A stretch of 64,000 nucleotides of DNA from Palsa-739 sp963732915 (GTDB taxonomy: Bacteria; Actinomycetota; Thermoleophilia; Gaiellales; Gaiellaceae). Below are positions 7,755-16,342 of this stretch, in pieces. The notes under the pieces were generated by a model. The model was not told the DNA's origin, made no database searches, and saw only the letters and a program-made list of their open reading frames with translations. The stretch is from the NCBI GenBank assembly GCA_963732915.1, contig CAVTBF010000005.1, forward strand, positions 124,001-188,000, in the 5' to 3' direction. The translations under genes were made by a program, and so were the position numbers. The stretch's first letter is position 1; each line of letters starts with the position of its first letter.

Positions 7755-8203
7755 GTCGCGAGGCGGGCCGAGACGTGCACCTCGGCCCCCGCCCGCCGCA
7801 GCAGGCCGGAGAACGGACAGCCCTCGTCCGCCTTCGCGAGCGCCGCCTGCAGCCCGGCGTCGCCCAGGCCCTCGGCCGTCACGCGGCAGTCGACGTGCGA
7901 GGCGACGATCTGGTGACCCTGGCCCTCGACCTCGTCCATCACGATCAGGCACGAGACCTCGAGCTGGCCGGGCGGGGTGCCCGCGCCGGTCAGCTCGCCC
8001 GCGAGCGACATCGTCAGGCAGCCGCCGTGCGCGGCCGCGAGCAGCTCCTCCGGGCTCGTCTTACCCTCGGGCGCCCCGATCCGTGAGGGGAGCGAGAACG
8101 GCAGCGCCGTGAAGGCGCCGCTCGACGTCGCGGTGAGCGAGCCCTGGCCGCGGGCGACGTTTCCGCTCCAGGCGATCTCTGCGCGGCGCTCGATCCTCGG
8201 CAT
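7751..8203 (-). CDS. OsmC-family peroxidase-like protein
   Basis: A 150-residue OsmC/Ohr-type protein, thought to reduce organic or lipid hydroperoxides with a cysteine pair. The two family cysteines are present in AAAHGGCLTMSLA and in ADEGCPFSGLL, and the N-terminal GSLTATSSGAF and SRIGAPEGKTSPEELL are the usual dimer-interface text. The spacing and length fit OsmC rather than Ohr. The ATG overlaps the bicupin stop by one base (TGATG), and the nitroreductase follows with a 4-base overlap, so this is a compact redox-stress operon. Confidence 0.9.
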   Translation of the reverse strand: MPRIERRAEIAWSGNVARGQGSLTATSSGAFTALPFSLPSRIGAPEGKTSPEELLAAAHGGCLTMSLAGELTGAGTPPGQLEVSCLIVMDEVEGQGHQIVASHVDCRVTAEGLGDAGLQAALAKADEGCPFSGLLRRAGAEVHVSARLAT

Positions 8204-8925
8204 CAGCTGTCGCCTCCGGGCACGACGGCGAGCGTACCGTCCGGGTAGTAGGCCTCGGCCGGGGAGCCGGCGGGGCGGAAGACGCCGAGCACCTCCATCT
8301 CGCCGGGGCCGGCGTTCTCGAGGCAGTGGACGAGCCGCGCCGGCAGGTGCACGCACGCGCCCGGGTGGAGCGGCGCCGACTCGCCTCCGATATGCAGAGC
8401 GCCTTCGCCCGTGAGCACGTAGACGACCTCGTCGTACGTGTGGAAGTGGTCGGGCGCGCGGCCGGGCGGGATGAAGCCGACGAACTGGGTCACCGACGAG
8501 CAGCCGTGCTCGGGCGTCGCCAGCAGCGTGAACTGGCGGCCGGCCGTGGCGCCCGCGCGCTCGCCGCCGGAGATGACCGCGTGCGTCGCGTCCGTTGCGA
8601 GCGGCTCGCGGACGAGCACCGAGAGCATGCGCAGCCCGTCGGCGGACTCGACCTGCCACGCCGTGCCGCGGGCGGCAAAGAGCGCCGCGCCCGGCGCCAG
8701 CGTGTGCCGCTCGCCGCCGATCGTCGCCGTGCCGCTGCCGGCGAGGACGTAGAGCACCTCGTCGCAGGCGTCGTCTCGGTGCTCCGGAGCGCTCCCCGTG
8801 AAGCCGAACAGCCGCTGCTCGAACGGCTCGCAGCCGCGTTCGGCGCCGAAGAGCGCCTGCGTCTCGACGTCGCCCGCCGCGGCGGCTTCGGAGACCACGT
8901 CGGCGCTATCCAGCCAGTACCTCAC
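8203..8925 (-). CDS. Bicupin (two-cupin-domain) protein
   Basis: A 240-residue protein with two cupin barrels. The first (about 45-105) has HRDDACDEVLYVLAGSG and the second (about 145-225) has DHFHTYDEVVYVLTGEG, each giving a His/Glu metal-site pattern and a later histidine (VHCLEN in the second). Such bicupins bind Fe, Mn or Ni and act as dioxygenases, isomerases or amidohydrolases; the substrate cannot be told here. The GTG start has a good GAGGAGAG ribosome site. It leads the bicupin-OsmC-nitroreductase unit and is transcribed away from the Liv importer. Confidence 0.8.
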   Translation of the reverse strand: MRYWLDSADVVSEAAAAGDVETQALFGAERGCEPFEQRLFGFTGSAPEHRDDACDEVLYVLAGSGTATIGGERHTLAPGAALFAARGTAWQVESADGLRMLSVLVREPLATDATHAVISGGERAGATAGRQFTLLATPEHGCSSVTQFVGFIPPGRAPDHFHTYDEVVYVLTGEGALHIGGESAPLHPGACVHLPARLVHCLENAGPGEMEVLGVFRPAGSPAEAYYPDGTLAVVPGGDS

Positions 8926-8968
8926 GGCTCTCTCCTCGGGTCGTTGTCTGCGCGTCGGCAGCCTACAT

Positions 8969-9011
8969 TGTCAAATGCAGGTTGCAAAAGGCATCGCTCG
9001 TCGCCTACCAT
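8969..9011. promoter_or_regulatory. Divergent promoter region, bicupin / Liv importer
   Basis: The 168-bp gap is AT-richer than its surroundings. On the plus strand TTGCAA (8982-8987), an 18-nt spacer and TACCAT (9006-9011) could drive the binding-protein gene. On the minus strand a perfect TTGACA (complement of 8969-8974) lies upstream of the bicupin gene, but its -10 is poor. No operator is obvious. Confidence 0.35.
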
Positions 9012-9093
9012 CGGCCACCCGATCGTGACGTTGCGGCCAACCGTCGCGGTTGCGGTTCGTCTATATCGGGCGTACCCCCAAGAAGGAGGAGCA

Positions 9094-10263
9094 GTGTCGA
9101 AAGTGAGGAGGGTTGGTCTGGTCGTGGTTGCCACGGCCGTGACCGCCGCTGCGGTCGCCGCGACCGCCACGGCCAAGCCGGCGGCTTCGGCGTCGGCTCA
9201 GGCACCGAAGTGCGGCACAGTCTCGATCGGCATGATGGCGCCCATTACGGGGCCGGCTGCCTCGATTGGCAGCGATCAGCTGCACTGGGCGCAGTTCTTC
9301 GTCAGCATTTGGAACAAGAACAAGCACCACGTCCAGCTCAAGCTCGTCCAGGGCGACACGCAGCTCGATCCGTCGAAGGGCTCGGTCGTGGCGCAGCAGT
9401 TCGCCTCGAACAAGTCGATCATGGGCGTGATCGGGCCGGCGAGCTCCTCGGTCGTCGAGGCGATCGCACCGATCCTGAAGAAGGCGGGACTCGCCTTCGC
9501 TTCGGGCTCGGCGACGCGGGTCTCGCTCACGAACGGCTCGCTGCGGGGCTACTTCTTCCGTGACGTCCCGAACGACGGCGTCCAGGGCCCGACGGACGCG
9601 GCGTACATGATGTCCGACCTCGGCGTGGCCAAGGGCGACTCGGTCATGGTCGTCGACGACCAGGAGTCGTACTCGACCGGTCTCGCCGACATCGTCCAGG
9701 CGAAGCTGAAGGCGAAGGGCGTCAACGTCGACCGTGAGTCCGTCAGCCAGAAGTCGACCGACTTCTCGTCGCTGATCGCCAAGGTCAGCTCGTCGACGAA
9801 GGTCGTCTTCCTGCCGTTCCAGCTCGCCACGCAGGCGCAGCTGTTCTCGCAGCAGATGAAGGCGCAGGGCAAGACGGCGCCTGTGTTCGGCTCTGACGGG
9901 ACGTTCGACTCGGCCAACTTCAACACGCCGGGCGCCTACGTCTCGTTCTTCGCGCCGGACGTGACGACGATCGCGAAGGACGCGAAGGCCGTCGCGAACT
10001 TCAAGAAGGCCTACGGCAACAGCACGACGCCGTTCGGTGCGCCGAACTTCGTGCTTGCCCAGATGTACGCGAGTGCGATCACGAAGGCGTGCAAGGACGG
10101 GAAGATCAGCCGCGCCGAGGTTCGCAAGAACCTCTCCAGCGTGGCCATCCGGAACACCATCCTCGGCACGCCGATGCGGTTCGACCTGAACGGTGACGTC
10201 GCGGGTGCGACGTTCCACATCTTCAAGATCCAGAGCGACGGCTCGTACAAGACCGTCGCCTAG
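9094..10263 (+). CDS. Liv-type ABC transporter substrate-binding protein (1)
   Basis: A 389-residue extracytoplasmic solute receptor of the leucine/isoleucine/valine-binding family. It has an N-terminal signal (KVRRVGLVVVATAVTAAAVA followed by an Ala-rich stretch), then the first lobe beginning CGTVSIGMMAPITGPAASIG, and VIGPASSSVVEAIAPI, the usual ligand-site segment. No lipobox cysteine is present. It should deliver a branched-chain amino acid or another small carboxylate or amide to the adjacent permeases. The GTG start has a strong AAGGAGGA site 3 nt away. A 14-bp hairpin follows before livH, probably limiting read-through so that the receptor is made in excess. Confidence 0.9.
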   Translation: MSKVRRVGLVVVATAVTAAAVAATATAKPAASASAQAPKCGTVSIGMMAPITGPAASIGSDQLHWAQFFVSIWNKNKHHVQLKLVQGDTQLDPSKGSVVAQQFASNKSIMGVIGPASSSVVEAIAPILKKAGLAFASGSATRVSLTNGSLRGYFFRDVPNDGVQGPTDAAYMMSDLGVAKGDSVMVVDDQESYSTGLADIVQAKLKAKGVNVDRESVSQKSTDFSSLIAKVSSSTKVVFLPFQLATQAQLFSQQMKAQGKTAPVFGSDGTFDSANFNTPGAYVSFFAPDVTTIAKDAKAVANFKKAYGNSTTPFGAPNFVLAQMYASAITKACKDGKISRAEVRKNLSSVAIRNTILGTPMRFDLNGDVAGATFHIFKIQSDGSYKTVA

Positions 10264-10275
10264 CGGTTCGACTGA

Positions 10276-10307
10276 CGGGGGCGTGGCCATTCGTGGCCGC
10301 GCCCCCG
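10276..10307 (+). terminator. Attenuator-like hairpin between binding protein and livH
   Basis: A 14-bp stem (one G-T pair) with a TTCG tetraloop: CGGGGGCGTGGCCA pairs with 10294-10307. No T-tract follows, so it is more likely an mRNA-stabilising or partial termination structure than a full terminator. The TAGGCT box before livH begins right at its base. Confidence 0.7.
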
Positions 10308-10313
10308 TAGGCT
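10308..10313 (+). promoter_or_regulatory. -10-like box (TAGGCT) before livH
   Basis: TAGGCT ends 7 nt before the GTG of livH and starts immediately after the hairpin, so the permease/ATPase genes may have their own leaderless transcript. Confidence 0.35.
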
Positions 10314-10320
10314 TCTCGCG

Positions 10321-11256
10321 GTGAACTGGAACCTCTTCATCACGGAACTTGTGGCCGGGATCGCCCACGGCAGCGTCTACGCGCTGATCGCCCTGGGCTA
10401 CTCGATGGTCTACGGGATCCTGAAGCTCCTGAACTTCGCGCACGGCGACATCTACATGGTCGGCTCGTTCGTCGGGTTCGGGATCATCACCGTCTTCGGC
10501 GGTGCCCAGTCGCTCTCGGTGAACACCTGGGTGCTGCTCTTCGTGATGCTGTTCTGCGCGATGCTCGGCGGCGGACTGCTCGGCGTGATGATCGAGCGCT
10601 TCGCGTACCGGCGACTGCGCACCGCCCCTCGAATCGCCCCGCTGATCACCGCGCTCGGCGTCTCGTTCTTCCTCGAGAACGCGGCGCAGCTGATCCTCGG
10701 CGCCCAGTACCAGAGCTACAACAGCTACAGCTGGGAGCACGGCACCTACTGGTCGCACGGCTTCAACCTCCCCGCCGGCGTCCACGTCGGTCTCCCGTAC
10801 GTGATCGACGTCGTCGGCGCGATCGTGCTGATGGTGGCGCTGACGCTGTTCGTGCAGCGCTCGCAGCTCGGGAAGGCGATGCGGGCGACCTCGTTCGACC
10901 GCGAGGCGGCGGCGATGATGGGGATCGACGTCGACCGCGTGATCGTGGCGACCTTCTTCATCGGCTCGGCGCTCGCGGGCGCCGCCGGCGTCTTCAACGG
11001 GCTCGCCTACCAGCAGGTGTGGCCGTACATGGGTTTCCAGGCCGGGCTGTACGCGTTCATCGCGGCGGTCGTCGGCGGTATCGGCAACCTGCCGGGGGCC
11101 GTCGTCGGCGGGCTCGTGATCGGCCTCGCGCAGTCGTTCTCGATCGGCTACATCTCCTCCACCTTCAGCGACGCGATCGTCTTCGTGATCCTGATCGCGG
11201 TCATGGTGCTGCGGCCGAGCGGGCTGCTCGGGCGGGCGGCGGTGCAGAAGGTATGA
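10321..11256 (+). CDS. livH: Liv-type ABC transporter permease LivH (1)
   Basis: A 311-residue inner-membrane permease of the LivH family with about eight hydrophobic helices. Hallmarks are GSVYALIALGYSMVYGILKLLNFAHGD near the N-terminus (read as two adjacent blocks), the cytoplasmic coupling region QLGKAMRATSFDREAAAMMGID and VVGGIGNLPGAVVGG near the C-terminus. It pairs with LivM to form the translocation channel for the ligand carried by the preceding receptor. No Shine-Dalgarno is seen before the GTG. The stop overlaps the livM start (ATGA). Confidence 0.92.
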   Translation: MNWNLFITELVAGIAHGSVYALIALGYSMVYGILKLLNFAHGDIYMVGSFVGFGIITVFGGAQSLSVNTWVLLFVMLFCAMLGGGLLGVMIERFAYRRLRTAPRIAPLITALGVSFFLENAAQLILGAQYQSYNSYSWEHGTYWSHGFNLPAGVHVGLPYVIDVVGAIVLMVALTLFVQRSQLGKAMRATSFDREAAAMMGIDVDRVIVATFFIGSALAGAAGVFNGLAYQQVWPYMGFQAGLYAFIAAVVGGIGNLPGAVVGGLVIGLAQSFSIGYISSTFSDAIVFVILIAVMVLRPSGLLGRAAVQKV

Positions 11257-12716
11257 CGGACGAGCCGCAGAGCCCGGAAGAGCCGCAGGGCGAGGGGTCG
11301 CCGCGGATCGGCGTCGACGAGTGGGTCGCCTCGCATGCGGCGCGAAGCCAGCTCGGGCGGATCCAGCGCGAGCTCGCGCGCGTGCCGCGGCCGGGCTTCT
11401 ACCTGCTGTTCGGGATCGCGGCAGGCCTGTTGCCGGTGCTTACGAGTGACGGCTACATCATCCGCGTCGGCTTCGACACGCTCCTCTACATGCTGCTGGC
11501 GCTCGGGCTGAACATCGTCGTCGGCTACGCGGGCCTGCTCGACCTCGGCTACGTCGCCTTCTACGGCTTCGGCGCCTACGGCTACGCGATGCTCGCCTCG
11601 CCGAAGTTCGGTCTCCACTGGTCGACGCTCGCGGTCATCCCCGTGGTCGTCGTCGCGACGGCGATCCTCGGCTTCCTCGTCGCGCTCCCGTCGCGGCGGC
11701 TGCTCGGCGACTACCTCGCGATCGTCACCCTCTTCTTCGGGCAGCTGTTCGTGACCGTCTACCAGAACGGGCAGGCGATGACGGCGCTCGGCTTCACGCG
11801 CCAGTACGACGTCACCGGCGGGCCGAACGGGATCCCCGGCATCGACGGCTGGAACGCCTTCGGGGCGCATATCAGCTCGCTCAAGGGCTACTTCTACGCG
11901 GCGCTGATCGTGTTCGGAGTCGTGCTCGGGCTCGTCTACCTCGTCGACCAGTCGCGCACCGGGCGCGCCTGGCGATCGCTGCGCGAGGACGCGCTCGCGG
12001 CCGAGCTGATGGGGATGCCGGTGAACCGGCTGAAGCTGATCGCGTTCGCGTTCGGCGCCGCGATCGGCGGCCTCGCCGGGACGCTCTTCGCTGCGCTCAA
12101 CACCGCCGTGTTCGCGCCCGACTTCGACGTGCCGACGCTGATCATCGTCTACGCGATGCTGATCCTCGGCGGCGCCGGCAGCCTCGGCGGCGTCATCCTC
12201 GGCGCCCTGACGGTGAACGTCTCGCTCGAGGTGCTCCGCACGCCCGACCACGCGACGTACATCTTCTACGCCCTGCTCGCCGCGGCGGTCGTCGCGAAGC
12301 TGCGGCCGTGGCGCTGGCTCGCGGCGGTCGTCCTCGGGACGATCGGCTTCGGCTTCGCGGCGCACGCGATCGTCGGGGCCGTCTGGTCGCGCGGCGTCCA
12401 CGGGCAGTCCGCCATCGGTGGCTCCTTCGGCGACGCGATCGCGGGCTGGCAGCTGCTGCCGGCGAACCCGCACACGATCGGCAACGTCGCCTTCGTGATC
12501 CTGATCCTCGTCGTTCTCTGGCTGACGACCCTGCGCGGGTGGGTGCAGAAGCTCGTCCTGATCCCGACGCTCTACCTGGCCTCGTTCGTCTGGGAGAACC
12601 GGCTCGTCGTCGAGCCGAGCATCACGCGCCTGATCCTCGTCGGCGTGATCCTGATCGTGCTGATGAACGCGCGTCCGCAGGGCCTGCTCGGCAGCGCGAG
12701 GGTGGAGATCGTGTGA
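11253..12716 (+). CDS. livM: Liv-type ABC transporter permease LivM (1), extended
   Basis: A 487-residue permease, longer than the usual 300-420. A hydrophilic N-terminal tail of about 40 residues (DEPQSPEEPQGEGSPR...) precedes the core, which has LGLNIVVGYAGLLDLGYVAFYGFGAYG, the coupling segment RTGRAWRSLREDALAAELMGM and ILGGAGSLGGVILGA. After the core come extra hydrophobic helices (about residues 345-470) that are not part of the minimal LivM fold. It partners LivH and couples to LivG/LivF. It overlaps livH by 4 nt and livG by 4 nt. Confidence 0.9.
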   Translation: MTDEPQSPEEPQGEGSPRIGVDEWVASHAARSQLGRIQRELARVPRPGFYLLFGIAAGLLPVLTSDGYIIRVGFDTLLYMLLALGLNIVVGYAGLLDLGYVAFYGFGAYGYAMLASPKFGLHWSTLAVIPVVVVATAILGFLVALPSRRLLGDYLAIVTLFFGQLFVTVYQNGQAMTALGFTRQYDVTGGPNGIPGIDGWNAFGAHISSLKGYFYAALIVFGVVLGLVYLVDQSRTGRAWRSLREDALAAELMGMPVNRLKLIAFAFGAAIGGLAGTLFAALNTAVFAPDFDVPTLIIVYAMLILGGAGSLGGVILGALTVNVSLEVLRTPDHATYIFYALLAAAVVAKLRPWRWLAAVVLGTIGFGFAAHAIVGAVWSRGVHGQSAIGGSFGDAIAGWQLLPANPHTIGNVAFVILILVVLWLTTLRGWVQKLVLIPTLYLASFVWENRLVVEPSITRLILVGVILIVLMNARPQGLLGSARVEIV

Positions 12717-13501
12717 CGAAGCTGCTCGAGCTGAACGGCGTCTCGAAGCACTTCGGCGGCCTGACCGTGATCGAGGAGCTCGACCTGCACGTCGACGAGG
12801 GCGAGATCGTCAGCGTCATCGGCCCGAACGGCGCCGGCAAGACCACCCTCTTCAACCTCGTGACCGGCATCTACGCGCCCGACGCGGGAGACATCCTCTT
12901 CGAGGGCCGGAGCATCGTCGGCCTGCCGCCGCACCAGATCACCGGCCGCGGGATCGCGCGCACCTTCCAGACGCTGCGCCTGTTCCTGAACATGACCGTG
13001 AAGGAGAACGTGATGGCCGCCGCGTACCCGCACACGCGGGCCGGCCTCCTTCGCTCGATGCTGCGCACGCCCGGAATGCGGCGCGAGGAGCGCGAGATCC
13101 AGCAGCTCGCCGAGGAGAAGCTCTCGTTCTTCGGGCAGCGGCTGATGGGCTACCGCTGGGACCAGCCGGCGTACAGCCTCTCGTATGCGAACCGGCGGCG
13201 GCTCGAGATCGCGCGCGCGACGGCGACCAAGCCGCGGCTCTTGCTGCTCGACGAGCCGGCGGCGGGAATGAACCCGGTCGAGACGCACGAGATCGCCGAC
13301 CTGATCGGGCAGCTGCGGGTCGAGGGCGGCTACACGATCCTCGTCATCGAGCACGACATGCACGTCGTCGAGGGCATCTCCGATCGCGTCGTCGCGCTCG
13401 ACCACGGCGTCAAGATCTCCGAGGGCGTCTTCGAGCAGGTCGCGACCGATCCGCGCGTCGTGGAGGCGTACCTCGGCACGAAGGCGACGGCGACCAAGTG
13501 A
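12713..13501 (+). CDS. livG: Liv-type ABC transporter ATPase LivG (1)
   Basis: A 262-residue cytoplasmic ATPase that powers the importer. Walker A is GPNGAGKTT, the Q-loop region is RTFQTLRLF, the signature is the LivG-type degenerate LSYANRRRLEIARA, Walker B is LLLLDEPAAGMNP, and the switch histidine is in VIEHDMHVV. The C-terminal VVEAYLG is typical of LivG. The signature has Ala-Asn where most LivG proteins have Gly-Gln; it remains in the normal range for the family. GTG start within the GTGA overlap with livM. Confidence 0.93.
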   Translation: MTKLLELNGVSKHFGGLTVIEELDLHVDEGEIVSVIGPNGAGKTTLFNLVTGIYAPDAGDILFEGRSIVGLPPHQITGRGIARTFQTLRLFLNMTVKENVMAAAYPHTRAGLLRSMLRTPGMRREEREIQQLAEEKLSFFGQRLMGYRWDQPAYSLSYANRRRLEIARATATKPRLLLLDEPAAGMNPVETHEIADLIGQLRVEGGYTILVIEHDMHVVEGISDRVVALDHGVKISEGVFEQVATDPRVVEAYLGTKATATK

Positions 13502-14220
13502 GCGCCGTGAGCGAGTCGCCCCTCCTCCAGCTCGACGCGGTCGACACCTACTACGGACAGATCCACATCCTCCAGGGCGTCAACCTCCAGGTCGGCGCCG
13601 GGGAGCTCGTCTGCCTGCTCGGCGGTAACGCCTCCGGCAAGTCGACGACGTTGAAGACGGTGCTCGGGATCGTGCAGCCGAAGCGGGGCGCGGTGCGCTT
13701 CGGCGGCGAGGACGTGACGCAGCGGTCGACGAGCTACCGGATCCGGAAGGGGATCGCGATCGTCCCCGAGAACCGCCGTCTTTTCGCGCCGATGACGGTG
13801 CTCGAGAACCTGCAGATGGGCGCGTACCTGCACGGCGGCGGCACGAAGGAGGACTTCGAGCGCGTCTACCAGCTCTTCCCGCTCCTTCACGAGCGGCGCA
13901 CGCAGCTCGCCGGAACGCTCTCGGGCGGCGAGCAGCAGATGGTGGCGATGGGCCGGGCGCTGATGGCGAAGCCGAAGCTCCTGCTGATGGACGAGCCCTC
14001 GATGGGGCTCGCGCCGATCCTCGTCGAGCGCAGCTTCGAGATCATCAAGCAGGTGCACGAGTCGGGCGTCGCGATGCTGATCGTCGAGCAGAACGCGAAC
14101 GTCTCGCTCTCGATCGCCGACCGCGGCTACGTCCTCTCGACCGGCCGCCTCGTCCTCGAGGGCGCCGCCGACGAGCTGCGCGAGAACGAGGACCTGCGCA
14201 AGGCCTACCTCGGCCGCTGA
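13498..14220 (+). CDS. livF: Liv-type ABC transporter ATPase LivF (1)
   Basis: A 240-residue second ATPase of the importer. Walker A reads GGNASGKSTT (the usual Pro-Asn-Gly-Ala replaced by Gly-Asn-Ala-Ser), the signature is LSGGEQQMVAMGRAL, Walker B is LLLMDEPSMGLAP and the switch region is LIVEQNANVSL. The central VPENRRLFAPMTVLENL is a LivF hallmark. It overlaps livG by 4 nt. A strong terminator follows the stop, so it closes the importer operon. Confidence 0.93.
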   Translation: MSAVSESPLLQLDAVDTYYGQIHILQGVNLQVGAGELVCLLGGNASGKSTTLKTVLGIVQPKRGAVRFGGEDVTQRSTSYRIRKGIAIVPENRRLFAPMTVLENLQMGAYLHGGGTKEDFERVYQLFPLLHERRTQLAGTLSGGEQQMVAMGRALMAKPKLLLMDEPSMGLAPILVERSFEIIKQVHESGVAMLIVEQNANVSLSIADRGYVLSTGRLVLEGAADELRENEDLRKAYLGR

Positions 14221-14242
14221 CGCATCGGCTGACGCCTCGCTT

Positions 14243-14285
14243 CACGGGGGAAACCATGTTTCCCCCGTGGGCCCCCTTCTTCTTC
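14243..14285 (+). terminator. Intrinsic terminator after livF
   Basis: A perfect 12-bp stem (CACGGGGGAAAC, 3-nt loop, GTTTCCCCCGTG) spans 14243-14269 and is followed by a pyrimidine-rich tail, CCCCCTTCTTCTTC. It separates the Liv operon from the molybdenum-hydroxylase operon. The rest of the gap to 14396 holds a weak AGCCCTCC/GGAGGGCT inverted repeat and nothing else I recognise. Confidence 0.8.
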
Positions 14286-14396
14286 GGGGCGCGTGGCGGA
14301 GCTGGTCGGGCGCTCCGGGCAGAGCGCGGTCAGCCCTCCGCGCGGCCGGTGTCGATGCACCAAGGTCGGAGGGCTCCCCGGGCGGGAGCGCGCCGG

Positions 14397-14402
14397 TAGA
14401 TT
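14397..14402 (+). promoter_or_regulatory. -10-like box (TAGATT) of a leaderless start
   Basis: TAGATT ends 7 nt before the ATG of the first XdhC-type gene. It is the best candidate for the start of the long molybdenum-hydroxylase operon, lying after the livF terminator. Confidence 0.4.
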
Positions 14403-14409
14403 GCGTGGC

Positions 14410-14721
14410 ATGAAGGAGCTGCTTCCCGAGATCGAGCGCTGGCGGGAGCGCGGCGAGAAGGTGGCGATCGCGACGGTGGTCGCGACCCGGCAGTCGTCGC
14501 CCCGGCCGGTCGGCTCGAAGCTTGCGGTGAACGCGAGCGGCGAGCTCTGCGGGTCGGTCTCCGGCGGGTGCGTCGAGTCGGACGTCGTCCTCGCGGCGCA
14601 GGAGGTCATCGCAGGCGGCGCGCCGCGCCTTCTCACCTACGGGATCACCGACGACATGGCGTTCGAGGTCGGTCTGCCCTGCGGCGGCGAGATCGACGTC
14701 TTCGTCGAGCCGCTCGAGTGA
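14410..14721 (+). CDS. XdhC/CoxI N-terminal-domain protein
   Basis: A 103-residue protein equal to the N-terminal domain of XdhC, the chaperone that inserts sulfurated molybdenum cofactor into xanthine-dehydrogenase-family enzymes. It carries the family motifs TRQSSPRPVGSKLAV and SVSGGCVESDV. In proteobacteria this domain is fused to the Rossmann domain; here the Rossmann half is the separate next gene. It starts the hydroxylase operon, and the start is supported by a TAGATT box at leaderless spacing. It should act in the cytoplasm on the hydroxylase subunits encoded just downstream. Confidence 0.88.
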   Translation: MKELLPEIERWRERGEKVAIATVVATRQSSPRPVGSKLAVNASGELCGSVSGGCVESDVVLAAQEVIAGGAPRLLTYGITDDMAFEVGLPCGGEIDVFVEPLE

Positions 14722-14731
14722 CCTCCCGCCG

Positions 14732-15499
14732 ATGAGCCTCTTCGACGAGCTCGAGCGGCTGATCGAGGAGGGCGGCCGCGGCGTCGTCCTGACGATCGTC
14801 GCCGGCGAAGGCGTCGGCGAGAAGCTGCTCGTGCGCGAGGACGGCTCGACCGCGGGCCACGGGCCGGCCGACCTCGCCGAGCTGGCGCACGACGCGCTCC
14901 TGCGCGGCGCCGGGCACGTGATCCAGCAGGAGGGCCGCACCGTCTTCGCGGACGTCTTCGGGCCGCCGCCGCGCCTGTTCGTCTACGGCGCGGTCGACAC
15001 CGCCGAGTTCCTCTGCCGGGTCGCCAAGGTGCTCGGCTGGACGACGATCGTCGCCGACGCGCGCCCCCGCTTCGCGACCCGCGAGCGGATGCCGAGCGCC
15101 GACGAGCTGCACGTCCTCTGGCCCGAGGAGGCGCTCGAGCAGGTGCGCCCCGACACCTCCACCGCCGTCGTGATCCTCACCCACGACGACAAGTTCGATC
15201 TGCCGATGCTGACCGGCTCGCTCGCCTCGGACGCGTTCTACGTCGGCGTGCTCGGCTCGCGCCGCAACCAGGCGCGGCGGCGCGGCGTGCTGCTCGAGCA
15301 GGGCCTCGCCGAGGCGGACATCGACCGGATCGCCGGCCCGTGCGGGCTCGACATCGGTGCCGACACGCCGGCCGAGACCGCGTTCTCGATGCTCGCCGAG
15401 ATCCTCGCCGTGCGGACAGGCCGCAGCGGCGGGCGCCTGAAGGACTCCCGGAACCGCATCCACGCGGAGCCGGTGAAGGCCGGGTCCGACAAAAAATAA
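14732..15499 (+). CDS. xdhC: XdhC Rossmann-domain maturation protein
   Basis: A 255-residue partner of the preceding small protein. The N-terminal 85 residues form a divergent XdhC-like segment (GRGVVLTIVAGEGVGEKLLV), and residues about 88-240 form the Rossmann domain with LFVYGAVDTAEFLCRVAKVLG, TIVADARPRFATRERMP, VILTHDDKFDLPML and YVGVLGSRRNQARRR. It is expected to bind molybdenum cofactor and hand it to the molybdopterin subunit. It starts 10 nt after the previous gene. The C-terminus (GRSGGRLKDSRNRIH) is also typical of actinobacterial XdhC. Confidence 0.88.
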   Translation: MSLFDELERLIEEGGRGVVLTIVAGEGVGEKLLVREDGSTAGHGPADLAELAHDALLRGAGHVIQQEGRTVFADVFGPPPRLFVYGAVDTAEFLCRVAKVLGWTTIVADARPRFATRERMPSADELHVLWPEEALEQVRPDTSTAVVILTHDDKFDLPMLTGSLASDAFYVGVLGSRRNQARRRGVLLEQGLAEADIDRIAGPCGLDIGADTPAETAFSMLAEILAVRTGRSGGRLKDSRNRIHAEPVKAGSDKK

Positions 15500-15507
15500 A
15501 ATCCCGC

Positions 15508-15537
15508 TTGCAAATCGACTAGCGCGGTGCATAGGAT
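15508..15537 (+). promoter_or_regulatory. Promoter-like element before the FAD-subunit gene
   Basis: TTGCAA (15508-15513), an 18-nt spacer and TAGGAT (15532-15537) lie in an unusually A-rich gap. TAGGAT ends 7 nt before GTG 15545, so transcription may start at the codon itself. The same -35 word and spacer length occur upstream of the first Liv binding protein. Confidence 0.45.
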
Positions 15538-15544
15538 CGCTCTC

Positions 15545-16342
15545 GTGCTCCTGCGCGAGGTCGAGTACGCGAAGCCTGCCTCGGTCGCCGAGGCTCTTGG
15601 GCTCCTCGCCGCGAACGACGGCGCCCGTGCCCTTGCCGGCGGCCAGACGCTCGTCAACGTGATGAAGGCGCGCGCCGCCTCGCCCGACGCGCTCGTCGAC
15701 CTGAACGGGCTCGACGAGCTGAAGGGCGTCGAGCTCGCCGCCGACGGGACGCTGACGATCGGCGCGATGACGACCTACACCGAGCTCATGGCCTCGGCCG
15801 AGGCCAAGGCGCGGCCGATCCTCGGCGAGGTGTGCGCCCAGATCGCCGATGTGCAGGTGCGCAACCGCGGCACGATCGGCGGCAACGTCTGCTCGAACGA
15901 CCCGACCAACCACCTGCCGCCGCTGATGGCGGCCGTCGGCGCGCGGATGACGATCGCGAGCGCGGGCGGCGAGCGCGAGGTGCCGGTGGAGGAGTTCTTC
16001 CTCGGCGTCTACATGACCGCGGTCGGGCCGGGCGAGTTGCTGACGAAGATCGCGATCCCCGCCGGCAAGCACGACGGCTTCGCGGCGGTCACGCTCGGCG
16101 CGGACGGCACCTGCATCGTCAACGCGGCCGCGTCGGTGAACGGCGCCGTGCGCGTCGCCATCGGCTGCGTCGACGCCGTGCCGGTGATCGTCACCGCCGA
16201 CTCGCCGGACGCGATCGCCGCGGCCGTGCGCGCCGCAGACCTCGACCCGCCGTCCGACGTCCACGCCTCGAGCGAGTACCGCGTCCACCTCGCCGAGGTG
16301 CTCGCCGTCCGCGCGGCCACCCAGGCCGCGGAGAGGAGCTGA
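15545..16342 (+). CDS. Molybdenum hydroxylase FAD-binding subunit (CoxM-like)
   Basis: A 265-residue flavoprotein subunit of a xanthine-dehydrogenase/CO-dehydrogenase-family enzyme; it passes electrons from the iron-sulfur subunit to an external acceptor. The two FAD-binding motifs are present: ARALAGGQTLV (about residue 30) and RNRGTIGGNVCSNDP (about residue 110). An earlier in-frame GTG at 15527 would add six residues; I prefer 15545, giving LLREVEYAKPAS, because of the TAGGAT box placed 7 nt upstream. The stop overlaps a CTG that probably starts the next subunit. Confidence 0.9.
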   Translation: MLLREVEYAKPASVAEALGLLAANDGARALAGGQTLVNVMKARAASPDALVDLNGLDELKGVELAADGTLTIGAMTTYTELMASAEAKARPILGEVCAQIADVQVRNRGTIGGNVCSNDPTNHLPPLMAAVGARMTIASAGGEREVPVEEFFLGVYMTAVGPGELLTKIAIPAGKHDGFAAVTLGADGTCIVNAAASVNGAVRVAIGCVDAVPVIVTADSPDAIAAAVRAADLDPPSDVHASSEYRVHLAEVLAVRAATQAAERS